Shown one piece after another: positions 25,940 through 35,187 of a stretch of DNA of 64,000 nt (position 1 is the first letter of the stretch; the number at the start of each line of letters is the position of its first letter). Under the pieces are notes generated by a model. That model saw only the letters and a program-made list of their open reading frames with translations, did no database searches and had not been told where the DNA came from. A program made the position numbers and the translations under genes. The DNA comes from Burkholderiales bacterium RIFCSPHIGHO2_12_FULL_63_20 (GTDB taxonomy: Bacteria > Pseudomonadota > Gammaproteobacteria > Burkholderiales > Burkholderiaceae_C), in contig MESA01000038.1 in assembly GCA_001770775.1 (NCBI GenBank), forward strand, positions 34,960 to 98,959, given 5' to 3'.

Positions 25940-26958
25940 TTGGTGTGGGTGGCAGGTATCGCGGTCGGCCTCAGCCTCATTGCGGGGTTGCTGATTTCAA
26001 GTTTTGTGGGCGGTGAGACGAAGATTGAGCGCCGCATAGAACGCCTCTACACGCTTGATGACCCGCACTTCATGCACGAGCTCGCGTGTTGCTTGGGCCG
26101 CCTTTCCTGCAGGGAACCAAAGCGCGCGCGCTGTTGAACGGCGACCAGATCTTTCCGCCCATGCTGGCGGCGATCCGCGGGACCCAGGTGTCCACCACAT
26201 TTGAGACCTACATCTACTGGTCGGGTGACATCGGCCGCTAGTTTGCCGACGCCCTGGCCCAGCGGGCGCGCCAAGGCGTGAAGGTCCATGTACTGCTCGA
26301 CTGGGTGGGTAGCGCCAAGATGGACGACAGCCTGGTCGCTGTGATGGCGCAAGCGGGCGTCCAGATCAGGCGGTTTCATGCACCGCACTGGTCACACCTT
26401 GGGCGCCTGAACAACCGAACCCACCGCAAGCTGCTGATCATCGATGGGCGCACCGGGTTCACGGGTGGCGTCGGTGTGGCACCGCCCTGGACGGGCCGCG
26501 CACAGGACCCGATGCACTGGCTCGATACGCACTTCAGGCTGACCCAACAAGCCCTGGTCGATGCGCTCCAGCGTGGTGTCCGGCTGCGCATCGTGGTACC
26601 CGGCAAGCACATCGACAGCGCCGCCGTACGCGGCGCGTCGCGGGCGACCTGGGGACCGCTGCTCAGCGCGGGCGCGACCATTGCCGAGTGCGGGCCCACG
26701 ATGTACCACTGCAAGATCCTGATTGTCGACGGTCTGCTCACCTCGGTCGGCTCGACCAACTTCGACAACCGGTCGTTCCGCCTCAACGACGAAGCCACAC
26801 TGAACATCGTCGACCGTGCATTCGCGAGTGCCCAGACTGCCAACTTCGAAACCGATCTCGCACTGGCGCACAGTGTGCGCTATGCGGCGTGGCAGGCTAG
26901 GCCTGCGCGCGAGAGGTTCGGTGAGTGGGTGGCCTCGGTGATCGGCACGCAACTGTGA
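25940..26958 (+). pseudogene. Broken cardiolipin synthase / phospholipase D
   Basis: Remnant of a two-HKD-motif cardiolipin synthase. The N-terminal membrane anchor and the start of the catalytic region are in one frame (25940 to about 26090). A frameshift then moves homology to another frame, where an in-frame TAG (about 26236-26238, in place of a Gln codon) interrupts it. Homology resumes to 26958. Both HKD motifs remain (THRKLLIID; YHCKILIVD). Between them DTHFRL jumps straight to TQQALVDALQRG, missing about 80 residues present in intact enzymes. Three independent lesions make function very unlikely, though the 226-residue 3' frame is open. Confidence 0.85.
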
Positions 26959-27106
26959 CCGTGTGTGCCGTCGCACAGACACAGCCGAGCCCTGGCACAA
27001 ACATGGTCTTCTCACGTCCTGCGCATCTCGCATGGGGCACCCAGAGACACATGGGATAGCCCGTCATGCGCAACCGCAACAACACCCGCCACAAGGAGGT
27101 ATGCAC

Positions 27107-27397
27107 ATGTCCCTGAATTCGAGAACGAAGCGTCCCATCGGGCGCCAGGTGGCCACCCCGCCACGCGGCGGTGCTGGCACGCCCGGGCCGGCCAACGGGC
27201 TGTCGTTGCCACATGAACGCGATGAATCAAACCACGCCCCGTCCGCGGCCCCCGATCCCGTGATGGTCCAGGCCAAGCGCGACATCGACGCCGGCATGGT
27301 GGACACCGACATGCACGCCACGCCTGGTTTGGACACCGAGCGGCGCGACCAACTGGTTCCCGGGCCGGGTGGCAAGCCGCCGCCGTCCCGTCCTTGA
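27107..27397 (+). CDS. Hypothetical hydrophilic protein
   Basis: 96 residues, Pro/Arg/Asp-rich, probably disordered, with a central helix VMVQAKRDIDAGMVDTDMH and a PGPGGKPPPSRP tail. AAGGAGGT lies 6 bases before the ATG at 27107, which is the best ribosome binding site in this block; the frame is open upstream. No family or function recognised. It lies between the broken phospholipase D and the ribbon-helix-helix regulator. Confidence 0.6.
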   Translation: MSLNSRTKRPIGRQVATPPRGGAGTPGPANGLSLPHERDESNHAPSAAPDPVMVQAKRDIDAGMVDTDMHATPGLDTERRDQLVPGPGGKPPPSRP

Positions 27398-27480
27398 TGG
27401 CTTTCGGCCTTTCCCACACGCTATGTCGTCAACGTGGTCATTCGCAGACTGCGCTTCGATGACACGCAAACATGCTCCAA

Positions 27481-27502
27481 TTGGATTCCAAATGGAATCC
27501 AA
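27481..27502. promoter_or_regulatory. Palindromic operator candidate for the RHH regulator
   Basis: A perfect 10-base inverted repeat (TTGGATTCCA ... TGGAATCCAA) with a 2-base centre. It ends 9 bases before the regulator ATG and touches its ribosome binding site AGAGGA. A second overlapping palindrome, TCCAATTGGA, begins at 27476. Position and symmetry suit autorepression by a dimeric ribbon-helix-helix protein. Confidence 0.5.
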
Positions 27503-27511
27503 GAGGATGGC

Positions 27512-27937
27512 ATGAAGCGCAGCAGCACCACAATCGAACACAGACAGCGCGCCGGCGAGACGGAAAAAATGACCGTCAATGTCGGCGTGGTCGATCTGGG
27601 CCACGTCGACCTCCTGGTTCAGGAAGGCTTCTATTCGAACCGTTCGGACCTCATCCGGACGGCACTTCGAAACCAGCTTGCACTGCACGCTGACACGGTC
27701 AAGCAGACCGTGGCCCGCCGAACGCTCACCGTCGGCCTTCAGCACTACAGCCGCACCGACCTTGAAGCCGTGGTGGCGTCAGGTCAGCGACTGCAGATCC
27801 AGGTCGTGGGGCTCGCCCGCATTGCCGACGACGTCCCCCCCGAACTCGCGCTCGCCGCCATCGAATCCGTGACCGTTCTCGGCGCATTCCAGGCCAGCCC
27901 AGCGGTGCGACGGGCCCTGTCCGATCGCGTTCATTGA
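27512..27937 (+). CDS. CopG/ribbon-helix-helix family regulator
   Basis: 141 residues with an N-terminal ribbon-helix-helix: a strand (MTVNVGVVDLGHVDLLV) followed by two helices with YSNRSDLIRTALRNQL. The C-terminal half (TDLEAVVASGQRLQIQVVGLARIADDVPPELALAAIESVTVLGAFQASP, residues about 82-133) looks like a small sensor or oligomerisation domain. I take the ATG at 27512 with AGAGGA upstream. It is 28 bases before the PHB-depolymerase-family gene and probably controls it and itself. Confidence 0.75.
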   Translation: MKRSSTTIEHRQRAGETEKMTVNVGVVDLGHVDLLVQEGFYSNRSDLIRTALRNQLALHADTVKQTVARRTLTVGLQHYSRTDLEAVVASGQRLQIQVVGLARIADDVPPELALAAIESVTVLGAFQASPAVRRALSDRVH

Positions 27938-27965
27938 GCCGCTCGTCATCAACATCAGGAACAGC

Positions 27966-29162
27966 ATGAAAAACCCATTCCTCGCCCGCGCATCGTCCTT
28001 CGATGCCGGCGCGATCAACGCAACGATTCAGCGGGCGCTCGCGTCAGCGGGCCTCGACACCACCGCCGGACCGATGCATGACGTGACCGAGACCATCCGT
28101 CGCGCCCTGGCTGCGGGGGGCCTGGCGGAATCCGCCCCGAGGTTCGATGGCAACACCGTCATCGATGTCGCTGCCCGCATCGTTCCCAACGGCGAAGCTC
28201 ACCCCGTCGCATGGGAACACAAGCCGTCCCGCAAAGAGGTGCCGCAACGCCCTGGCAGCTTCGACACCCACCAATTCAGCAACGACGCCGGCAGCCGGGC
28301 GTACAAGGTCTATGTTCCAGCTGGGGCGTCCGACGCACCGCGCCCGATGATGGTGATGCTGCACGGCTGCACCCAGTCGGCGGACGACTTCGCCGCGGGC
28401 ACCCAGATGAATCGCCTCGCGGACGAGCACGGCTTCGTGGTCGTGTACCCCGAGCAAACCTCACATGCGAATGCGTCGAAGTGCTGGAACTGGTTCAAGC
28501 CACAAGACCAGGCACGCGGCGCGGGCGAGCCTTCGCTGATCGCTGGCATCGTCCGCGAGGTCGCGCAAAGGCATGACGCCGACCCACGCCGCATTTATGT
28601 TGCCGGTTTGTCAGCCGGTGCGGCGATGGCCGTGGTGCTGGGCGAGACCTACCCGGAGGTGTTTGCCGGAGTGGGCGCCCACTCCGGCCTTCCCTATGGC
28701 AGTGCGCATGACATCCCATCGGCCATGGCCGCCATGAAAGGGGGGCGCAGCGGCATGCCGGGCCTGAAGAACATCCCGGGTGCGGCAGGAGCGCCAAGCC
28801 GCAAAGCCGTGCAGGCGGTGCCACTCATCGTGTTCCACGGCGATCGGGACCACACGGTACAACACACGAACGGTGCGCACATCGAGCAGCAGGCGCGGGA
28901 TGCCCACGGCGCTCAGGCGGGGGCCGCCGACTTGCATGTCAGCACACTGTCTGGCGTCTCGTCGGGCGGTCGACGGTTCAGCCGCACGGTCTACACCGAC
29001 CCCGCGGGGCAGGCCCGGATTGAAAGCTGGACCTTGCACGGCGCGGGGCATGCCTGGTCGGGCGGCCATGCAAGCGGCTCCTATACCGACGGCATCGGCC
29101 CGGATGCTTCTGCAGAAATGGTGCGGTTCTTCATGGCCTTACCCAGCGCCGGCTCAGCTTGA
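27966..29162 (+). CDS. PHB depolymerase family esterase (LpqC-like)
   Basis: 398 residues. The alpha/beta-hydrolase domain has the oxyanion region LHGCTQS (132-138), the nucleophile elbow GLSAG (Ser216), a probable Asp in FHGDRDHTV, and the His in GAGHAWSGG near 362. This is the family of short-chain PHA depolymerases and feruloyl-type esterases (COG3509). There is no signal peptide; instead an N-terminal region of about 90 residues of unknown role precedes the domain, so it may act in the cytoplasm. AGGAA lies upstream of the ATG. Paired with the RHH regulator. Confidence 0.85.
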   Translation: MKNPFLARASSFDAGAINATIQRALASAGLDTTAGPMHDVTETIRRALAAGGLAESAPRFDGNTVIDVAARIVPNGEAHPVAWEHKPSRKEVPQRPGSFDTHQFSNDAGSRAYKVYVPAGASDAPRPMMVMLHGCTQSADDFAAGTQMNRLADEHGFVVVYPEQTSHANASKCWNWFKPQDQARGAGEPSLIAGIVREVAQRHDADPRRIYVAGLSAGAAMAVVLGETYPEVFAGVGAHSGLPYGSAHDIPSAMAAMKGGRSGMPGLKNIPGAAGAPSRKAVQAVPLIVFHGDRDHTVQHTNGAHIEQQARDAHGAQAGAADLHVSTLSGVSSGGRRFSRTVYTDPAGQARIESWTLHGAGHAWSGGHASGSYTDGIGPDASAEMVRFFMALPSAGSA

Positions 29163-29202
29163 GCGTTGGGCGAAAAGCCCGCTCATGCTCAGCACCAACG
29201 CT
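29162..29202. terminator. Nested hairpin after the PHB-depolymerase gene
   Basis: Arms AGCGTTGG and CCAACGCT enclose a smaller GGGC/GCCC stem directly after the stop. No T-run is seen; a weak terminator is possible. Confidence 0.3.
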
Positions 29203-29242
29203 GGCGCAAAGTCTGGCGCTTCCAATTTGCTCTGCCGATCGG

Positions 29243-29279
29243 AAAAGAAAAAAGCACTTAGCATTGCTGCTAAGTGCTT
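29243..29279 (-). terminator. Rho-independent terminator of tRNA-Val
   Basis: A perfect 12-bp stem (AAGCACTTAGCA ... TGCTAAGTGCTT) with a TTGC loop. Read on the minus strand it is followed by a T-rich run (29243-29252), just downstream of the tRNA. Confidence 0.85.
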
Positions 29280-29287
29280 GATTTTCT

Positions 29288-29362
29288 TGGTGGGCGGTGC
29301 AGGGTTCGAACCTGCGACCCCTGCCGTGTGAAGGCAGTGCTCTACCGCTGAGCTAACCGCCC
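29288..29362 (-). tRNA. tRNA-Val (CAC anticodon)
   Basis: A 75-base cloverleaf on the minus strand: acceptor GGGCGGT/ACCGCCC, D arm with TAGCTCAGC, anticodon stem CTGCC/GGCAG around the loop TTCACAC (anticodon CAC), T arm GCAGG/TTCGAAC/CCTGC, and an encoded CCA end. A strong terminator follows. Confidence 0.95.
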
Positions 29363-29423
29363 GAAACTGGTTCGGGATTTGCCGCTTTGCTGATTTGTTT
29401 GTCGCAATCAGCGAAGACCCAAA

Positions 29424-30149
29424 CTATAGCACGGCTTCGAGAGACTTCCACAAACTTTTTCCGCCTGACGCTTTGTCGAGATCTTGCAACGCTTTGTCAA
29501 AGGCTTCAGCTTCTTCCTGCGTGGGCTGGATCACCGGCAGATCAAAGCTGCGCAGATCAATGGCGGCCACGTCGAACGCGCCCTGCCCTTCGCCGCCCGA
29601 CTCGTCGTCCGCCTCGATCAACAAAGCGTCCTGCCCCCGGGTCATGTTGATGTAGACCTCGGCCAGCAACTCAGCGTCCATCAAGGCGCCGTGCAGCGTC
29701 CGGTGTGAATTGTCCACCTCCAGGCGGCGGCACAGGGCGTCGAGGTTGTTGGACTTGCCCGGGAACATCTCACGGGCCATCAACAAGGTGTCGATCACGC
29801 CTTCGATGTGCTCAGTGAACTTGCCTTTGCCGCAACGCGCCAGTTCGGCATTGAGAAAGCCGATGTCGAATGCCGCGTTGTGGATGATGACCTCGGCGCC
29901 CGCGCAGTAGTCCATGATCTGATCGACCAAAGCCGCAAAGGTCGGTTTGTCGGCCAGGAACTCATCCGTCAGGCCGTGCACGCGGACTGCGTCTTCGCTG
30001 TTGAGGCGCTCTGGATTGATGTAGAAATGCAGGTGCCGCCCAGTGAGGCGACGATTCACCATCTCCACGCAACCGATTTCAACGATGCGGTCGCCCGAGT
30101 CAGGGCTCAGGCCGGTGGTTTCGGTGTCAAGAAAGATCTGGCGAGACAT
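29424..30149 (-). CDS. dnaQ: DNA polymerase III epsilon subunit (3'-5' proofreading exonuclease)
   Basis: Proofreading subunit of the replicative polymerase. 241 residues with the DEDDh exonuclease motifs: DTETTGL (ExoI, near residue 8), HNAAFDIGF (ExoII) and HGALMDAELLAEVY (ExoIII). A C-terminal tail for polymerase binding follows, rich in acidic residues and ending near residue 241. It follows fdx by 20 bases on the same strand, so it may be read from the isc transcript. Confidence 0.93.
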   Translation of the reverse strand: MSRQIFLDTETTGLSPDSGDRIVEIGCVEMVNRRLTGRHLHFYINPERLNSEDAVRVHGLTDEFLADKPTFAALVDQIMDYCAGAEVIIHNAAFDIGFLNAELARCGKGKFTEHIEGVIDTLLMAREMFPGKSNNLDALCRRLEVDNSHRTLHGALMDAELLAEVYINMTRGQDALLIEADDESGGEGQGAFDVAAIDLRSFDLPVIQPTQEEAEAFDKALQDLDKASGGKSLWKSLEAVL

Positions 30150-30169
30150 GGTTCACTTGGTGCAATGAA

Positions 30170-30508
30170 TCAGTGATTCTCGCGCGCGTGGTTGATGGTG
30201 TACTTCGGAATCTCGATGGTGAGATCCTGGCCGGCCACGATGGCCTGACAGCTCAGTCGGGAGTCTGGCTCCAGACCCCAGGCGCGGTCAAGCAGGTCTT
30301 CCTCGGTCTCTTCCATCTCGTTGAGGCTGTTGAAGCCCTGACGGACGATCACGTGACAGGTGGTACAGGCCGCGCTCATGTCGCAGGCGTGCTCGATCTC
30401 GATGTGGTTTTCCAGCAGGGCTTCGCAGATGCTGGTGCCGGGCGCCGCCGTGATTTCCTTGCCTTGGGGGCAAAGGCTGGCGTGGGGCAGGATCTTGATG
30501 ATGGGCAT
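30170..30508 (-). CDS. fdx: ISC-type 2Fe-2S ferredoxin
   Basis: Electron donor for iron-sulfur cluster assembly. 112 residues with the adrenodoxin-type ligand set CDMSAACTTC and a later SCQ (four Cys), plus the acidic EEDLLDRAWGL segment. It is 6 bases after hscA, the normal isc order. Confidence 0.95.
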   Translation of the reverse strand: MPIIKILPHASLCPQGKEITAAPGTSICEALLENHIEIEHACDMSAACTTCHVIVRQGFNSLNEMEETEEDLLDRAWGLEPDSRLSCQAIVAGQDLTIEIPKYTINHARENH

Positions 30509-30514
30509 GGTGAA

Positions 30515-32383
30515 TCAGAGCTGGTCAAGTTGGCGACCCGCCAGGGCCTGGCGGATGCTGCGGTTCATGCGTTCGGCGGCAAAGGCTTCGGTACCTTGGG
30601 CCAGGGCCTTGGTCGCCGCCTCCAGGGCTTCGAGGTCGCCGAGGTCACAGCGCTGGCCGATCTGGGTCATCAGGCTGTCGACCTCAGCGCGTTGCTCGGG
30701 CGAGAGCAAATCGCCATCGGCCGCGAGGGCGGTGCGGGTGGCTTCGAGCATGCGCTCGGCTTCGACGCGGGCTTCGCGCAGGGCGCGGTCTTTCATGTCG
30801 GCGGCGGCGGTGGTGAAGCCTTCGCGCAGCATGTGGGCCACCTGATCATCGGTCAGGCCGTAGCTGGGCTTGACGACCACGGAGGCCTCCACGCCCGACA
30901 ACTGCTCCTTGGCCGACACGCTCAGAAGGCCATCGGCATCGACCTGGAAGCTCACGCGAATGCGGGCGGCACCGGCCGCCATCGGCGGGATACCACGCAG
31001 CTCGAACCGGGCCAGCGAGCGGCAGTGCTCGACCTGCTCGCGCTCACCCTGCACCACGTGCACGGCCAAGGCGGTTTGACCATCCTTGAAGGTGGTGAAG
31101 TCCTGCGCACGGGCGCACGGGATCGGGGTGTTGCGCGGGATGATGCGCTCGACCAGGCCACCCATGGTTTCCAGCCCCAGCGACAGGGGCAGCACGTCGA
31201 GCAGCAGGTGCTCACCTTGGGCGTTGTTGCCCGCCAGTTGATTGGCCTGGACGGCAGCGCCCAGCGCCACGACTTCGTCGGGGTTCAGATCGGTCAGCGG
31301 CGGACGACCAAAAAAGCCGCCCACGGCATCGCGCACGGCGGGCATGCGGGTGGAGCCGCCCACCATGACCACGCCCTTGACCTCGTCAGCCTTGACCTTG
31401 GCATCGCGCAGCACGCGCTTGACCGCGGCCAGTGTCTTGTCGATCAGGGGCTTGACCAACTCGGCCAACTTGGCACGGGTGAAGGTGACGGACAACATCC
31501 CGCCCGACAGCGCGCAAGACAGGTGCGCGCTGCCATCGGTGGAGAGCTTTTCCTTGGTACGGCGCGCGGCCACCAGCACGGTACGCTTGTCTTGCGGCGT
31601 GGCGGCCTGCATCTGTGACTGCGCCAGTGCGTACTCGGCCAGCAGGTGGTCAATGTCGTCGCCCCCAAGTGCCGAATCACCGCCCGTGGCCACGACCTCG
31701 AACACGCCGTGGCTCAGTTGCAGCAGCGAGATGTCGAAGGTACCGCCACCCAGGTCGTAGATGGCGTAGAGGCCTTCGGCGCCATTGTCCAGCCCGTAGG
31801 CGATGGCGGCGGCGGTGGGCTCATTGAGCAGGCGCAGCACGTTCAGCCCGGCCATCTGGGCCGCGTCCTTGGTGGCCTGGCGTTGCGCATCGTCAAAATA
31901 CGCGGGCACGGTGATGACCGCGCCAAACAGGTCGTCGTTGAAGGTGTCTTCGGCGCGCTGGCGCAGGCTGGCGAGGATCTCGGCCGAAACCTCGATGGGC
32001 GACTTCACCCCGGCCACGGTGCGGATCGCGACCATGCCGGGTTGATCTTCAAACTGGTACGGCAGGCGCCCGGCGTCCGGCAGGTCGGCCAGGCTGCGGC
32101 CCATGAAACGCTTCACCGAGACAATGGTGTTTTGCGAATCTTCGGCCTGAGCAGCCAAGGCCTCAAAGCCGATCTGGCGGCGGGTTTGGCCTTTCTCATC
32201 GACCAGATAGCGCACCGCCGAGGGCAGGATCACGCGGCCACTCTGGTCGGGCAGGCATTCGGAAACGCCATTGCGCACGGAGGCCACCAGGGAGTGGGTG
32301 GTGCCCAGGTCAATGCCCACCGCGATGCGGCGCTGGTGGGGGTCGGGCGATTGCCCGGGTTCGGAAATTTGCAGCAGGGCCAT
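30515..32383 (-). CDS. hscA: Fe-S assembly Hsp70 chaperone HscA
   Basis: Specialised DnaK-type ATPase that works with HscB to move clusters from IscU. 622 residues. The nucleotide-binding domain has [12 protein letters not shown] at the N-terminus, [14 protein letters not shown] and VGGSTRMP; the substrate-binding domain starts around residue 390 with [10 protein letters not shown]. Length and order fit the family. It sits between hscB and fdx. Confidence 0.96.
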   Translation of the reverse strand: MALLQISEPGQSPDPHQRRIAVGIDLGTTHSLVASVRNGVSECLPDQSGRVILPSAVRYLVDEKGQTRRQIGFEALAAQAEDSQNTIVSVKRFMGRSLADLPDAGRLPYQFEDQPGMVAIRTVAGVKSPIEVSAEILASLRQRAEDTFNDDLFGAVITVPAYFDDAQRQATKDAAQMAGLNVLRLLNEPTAAAIAYGLDNGAEGLYAIYDLGGGTFDISLLQLSHGVFEVVATGGDSALGGDDIDHLLAEYALAQSQMQAATPQDKRTVLVAARRTKEKLSTDGSAHLSCALSGGMLSVTFTRAKLAELVKPLIDKTLAAVKRVLRDAKVKADEVKGVVMVGGSTRMPAVRDAVGGFFGRPPLTDLNPDEVVALGAAVQANQLAGNNAQGEHLLLDVLPLSLGLETMGGLVERIIPRNTPIPCARAQDFTTFKDGQTALAVHVVQGEREQVEHCRSLARFELRGIPPMAAGAARIRVSFQVDADGLLSVSAKEQLSGVEASVVVKPSYGLTDDQVAHMLREGFTTAAADMKDRALREARVEAERMLEATRTALAADGDLLSPEQRAEVDSLMTQIGQRCDLGDLEALEAATKALAQGTEAFAAERMNRSIRQALAGRQLDQL

Positions 32384-32398
32384 GGTCGGTTCGGGTCT

Positions 32399-32923
32399 TC
32401 AGCTGGCGTCTTCGTAGCGTTCAAGGCGGGCATCGATCTCTTCAAGCAGGCGATCGATGAACATCAGGGCGCGCACTTCCTGCGCAGCCTGGGTGGGGTT
32501 GGCGTCCACATCGAGCAGGCGGGTGACACGGGCGATGCGGGCCTTGCGGTCGAGTTGCACCTCGTCGGACAAGGTCTCGACCTCGGCGGCGGTGTCGGCC
32601 TCTTCCAGGGCTTCGCGCCACTGCATTTGCTGCATCAGGAAGGCACCCGGCATGGCGGTGTTGCTCTCGGACTGCACCGGCACCCCGGCGAGTTCGCACA
32701 GATAGGCGGCGCGCTTGAGCGGATCCTTGAGGCGTTGATGCGCTTCGTTGACGCGCACCGCCCACTGCATGGCCAGGCGTTGGGCCGCACCGCCTTCGGC
32801 GGCAAAGCGGTCGGGGTGGACCCGTGCCTGCAGCGCCTTCCAGGCGGCGTCCAGTTGGCTGCGCTCCAGCGCAAAGCCCTTGTGCAGTCCCAAGAGGGTG
32901 AAGTCGTCAGCGTCGATGTTCAT
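32399..32923 (-). CDS. hscB: Fe-S assembly J-protein co-chaperone HscB
   Basis: 174 residues with an N-terminal J domain (HPDRF motif near residue 37) and a C-terminal helical domain that binds IscU. It delivers IscU to HscA. It lies 15 bases before hscA and follows a small hairpin after iscA. Confidence 0.93.
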   Translation of the reverse strand: MNIDADDFTLLGLHKGFALERSQLDAAWKALQARVHPDRFAAEGGAAQRLAMQWAVRVNEAHQRLKDPLKRAAYLCELAGVPVQSESNTAMPGAFLMQQMQWREALEEADTAAEVETLSDEVQLDRKARIARVTRLLDVDANPTQAAQEVRALMFIDRLLEEIDARLERYEDAS

Positions 32924-32942
32924 GGTGTTTGAAAAGGCGAAA

Positions 32943-32960
32943 CCCCACCACAGGGTGGGG
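32943..32960 (-). terminator. Hairpin between iscA and hscB
   Basis: A 7-bp stem (CCCCACC ... GGTGGGG) with a 4-base loop. On the minus strand it is followed, a few bases on, by CCTTTT. It could lower expression of hscB-hscA-fdx relative to iscRSUA. Confidence 0.4.
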
Positions 32961-32989
32961 CTTCATCCGACGCAAGGCGTGCGAACGCC

Positions 32990-33313
32990 TCAGATGCGGA
33001 AGGATTCCCCACAACCGCAACGGTCGCGCTCGTTGGGGTTGTTGAACTTGAAGCCCTCGTTGAGGCCTTCGCGCACGAAGTCGAGTTCGGTGCCGTCGAT
33101 GTAGGGCAGGCTCTTGGGATCGACCAGGATCTTGACGCCGAGTTGCTCGAAGATGATGTCTTCGGGCGCAATCTCGTCGGCAAACTCGATCTTGTAAGCC
33201 AGACCGGAGCAGCCCGTGGTCTTGACGCCCAGACGCACGCCCACCCCCTTGCCGCGACGGCTCAGGTAGCGGGTGATGTGGCGCGCGGCGGCCTCGGTCA
33301 GGCCCACGGACAT
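32990..33313 (-). CDS. iscA: A-type iron-sulfur carrier IscA
   Basis: Fe-S carrier or iron donor. From the ATG at 33313 the product is 107 residues, the usual IscA length, beginning with [22 protein letters not shown]. The three cluster Cys are in KTTGCSG and CGCGESF. An in-frame ATG at 33400 would add 29 residues and overlap iscU by 11 bases; neither start has a good ribosome binding site, so I choose by length. Confidence 0.88.
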   Translation of the reverse strand: MSVGLTEAAARHITRYLSRRGKGVGVRLGVKTTGCSGLAYKIEFADEIAPEDIIFEQLGVKILVDPKSLPYIDGTELDFVREGLNEGFKFNNPNERDRCGCGESFRI

Positions 33314-33389
33314 GGCGGCGTCGACCGCACCGATCTCGGCCAGGGGACCGTTGCCGGGCCCACTGGTGCACGAGCCGGAGGTGGCTTGA

Positions 33390-33776
33390 TCAGCTTGCAT
33401 GTTTGGTCTTGTAGTCGTTGACGGCGGCTTTGATCGCATCTTCCGCCAGGATCGAGCAGTGGATCTTGACCGGGGGCAAGGCCAGCTCTTCGGCGATCTG
33501 GGTGTTCTTGATGTCGAGCGCTTCGTCGAGCGTCTTGCCACGCACCCACTCGGTCACGAGCGAGCTGGAGGCAATGGCCGAGCCGCAGCCATAGGTCTTG
33601 AAGCGCGCGTCTTCGATCACGCCGGTGGACGGGTTGACCTTGATCTGCAGCTTCATCACGTCGCCGCAGGCCGGGGCGCCGACCATGCCGGTGCCAACCG
33701 TGTCATCGCCCTTTTCAAAGGAGCCGACGTTGCGGGGGTGTTCGTAGTGGTCAATGACCTTGTCGCTGTATGCCAT
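33390..33776 (-). CDS. iscU: Fe-S cluster scaffold IscU
   Basis: Scaffold on which clusters form. 128 residues with the ligand Cys in [21 protein letters not shown] and KIHCSIL, and the Asp of [13 protein letters not shown] includes the HscA-recognised LPPVK. Order and spacing after iscS are normal. Confidence 0.97.
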   Translation of the reverse strand: MAYSDKVIDHYEHPRNVGSFEKGDDTVGTGMVGAPACGDVMKLQIKVNPSTGVIEDARFKTYGCGSAIASSSLVTEWVRGKTLDEALDIKNTQIAEELALPPVKIHCSILAEDAIKAAVNDYKTKHAS

Positions 33777-33833
33777 GGTGTTACTCCAAATGTCGTCGGT
33801 GGTTGCAGAACCTGCAACCGGGGGCTGGCATGA

Positions 33834-35054
33834 CTAGTGTGCCGCCCATTGAATAGTGCTGATGTCAATGCCGTCTTTGTACATGTCCCACAGGGGCGAG
33901 AGTTCGCGCAGCTTGGCAACACGGTCCTTCAGTGTGGTGACGACGAAATCGACTTCTTCTTCGGTCGTGAAACGTCCGATGGTCATGCGCAGCGAGCTGT
34001 GCGCCAGCTCGTCGCTGCGGCCCAGGGCGCGCAGCACATAGCTGGGCTCCAGGCTGGCCGAGGTGCAGGCCGAACCGGACGACACGGCAATGCCCTTGAT
34101 GCCCATGATCAGCGACTCGCCTTCGACGTAATTGAAGGAGACGTTGAGGTTGTGGGCCACGCGCTTTTCCAGATCGCCGTTGACGAAGATCTGTTCAATG
34201 TCTTGCAGGCCGGCCAGCAGGCGGTCACGCAGGGCCTTGACGCGGGCATTCTCGTCGGCCATTTCTGCCTTGGCGATGCGGAAGGCTTCGCCCATGCCGA
34301 CGATCTGGTGCGTGGGCAAGGTGCCCGAGCGCATGCCACGCTCGTGGCCGCCACCGTGCATTTGCGCTTCCAGGCGCACACGCGGCTTGCGGCGCACGTA
34401 CAAGGCGCCGATGCCCTTGGGGCCGTAGGTCTTGTGCGAGGCCAGGCTCATCAGGTCGACAGGCAAGGTGGCCAGGTCGATCTCGATCTTGCCGGTGGCT
34501 TGCGCAGCGTCCACATGGAAGATGATGCCCTTTTCACGGCACAGCGCGCCGATGGTCGGGATGTCCTGGATCACGCCGATCTCGTTGTTCACGTACATGA
34601 CCGAGATCAGGATGGTGTCAGGGCGAATGGCGGCCTTGAGCACGTCCAGGTCCAGCAGACCGTCGTCCTTGACGTCGAGGTAGGTGGCCTCAAAACCCTG
34701 GCGCTCGAGTTCACGCACGGTGTCGAGCACGGCCTTGTGCTCGGTCTTGACCGTGATGATGTGCTTGCCGCGGGTCTTGTAGAACTGGGCCGCGCCCTTG
34801 AGGGCGAGGTTGTTGGACTCGGTGGCGCCCGAGGTCCAGACGATTTCGCGGGGGTCGGCACCGATCAGCTCGGCCACTTCCTGGCGGGCCTTTTCGACGG
34901 CCGCTTCGGCTTCCCAGCCATAGGCGTGGGTGCGCGAGGCCGGGTTGCCAAAATGCTCACGCAGCCAGGGGATCATGGCGTCGACGACGCGGGGGTCACA
35001 CGGCGTGGTCGCGCCGTAATCCATGTAAATGGGGAAATGCGGGGTCATGTCCAT
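33834..35054 (-). CDS. iscS: Cysteine desulfurase IscS
   Basis: PLP enzyme that takes sulfur from cysteine for Fe-S clusters and thiolated tRNA. 406 residues with the PLP Lys in [14 protein letters not shown] and the catalytic Cys loop [17 protein letters not shown]. It starts [18 protein letters not shown], with an alternative ATG two codons later. Confidence 0.97.
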   Translation of the reverse strand: MDMTPHFPIYMDYGATTPCDPRVVDAMIPWLREHFGNPASRTHAYGWEAEAAVEKARQEVAELIGADPREIVWTSGATESNNLALKGAAQFYKTRGKHIITVKTEHKAVLDTVRELERQGFEATYLDVKDDGLLDLDVLKAAIRPDTILISVMYVNNEIGVIQDIPTIGALCREKGIIFHVDAAQATGKIEIDLATLPVDLMSLASHKTYGPKGIGALYVRRKPRVRLEAQMHGGGHERGMRSGTLPTHQIVGMGEAFRIAKAEMADENARVKALRDRLLAGLQDIEQIFVNGDLEKRVAHNLNVSFNYVEGESLIMGIKGIAVSSGSACTSASLEPSYVLRALGRSDELAHSSLRMTIGRFTTEEEVDFVVTTLKDRVAKLRELSPLWDMYKDGIDISTIQWAAH

Positions 35055-35187
35055 GATGGGGACTCAATGGCTGGCGCCAGACAGGTCAACACGACCCGGC
35101 AGGCAGCGGTACAACAGAACGCTCAGGGGTGAGACTCAATTATCAGGGCGGGCCACCCTCGGCTTGCGCCGGTGGGGCCGATGTCCC

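Noticed and set aside
26278-26958. Treating the 3' part of the phospholipase D remnant as a functional gene
   Set aside because: It lacks the N-terminal anchor and the central block between the HKD motifs, and no ribosome binding site is seen.
29288-29362. tRNA-Val as an integration site with flanking att repeats
   Set aside because: I saw no integrase gene and no repeat of the tRNA 3' end at the other side of the accessory block; not supported.
30173-31618. 481-codon frame antisense to hscA/fdx
   Set aside because: Shadow frame; hscA and fdx are certain.
33314-33400. 29-residue N-terminal extension of IscA
   Set aside because: Would overlap iscU and give an atypical length; the 107-residue form matches the family, though the longer start is not excluded.
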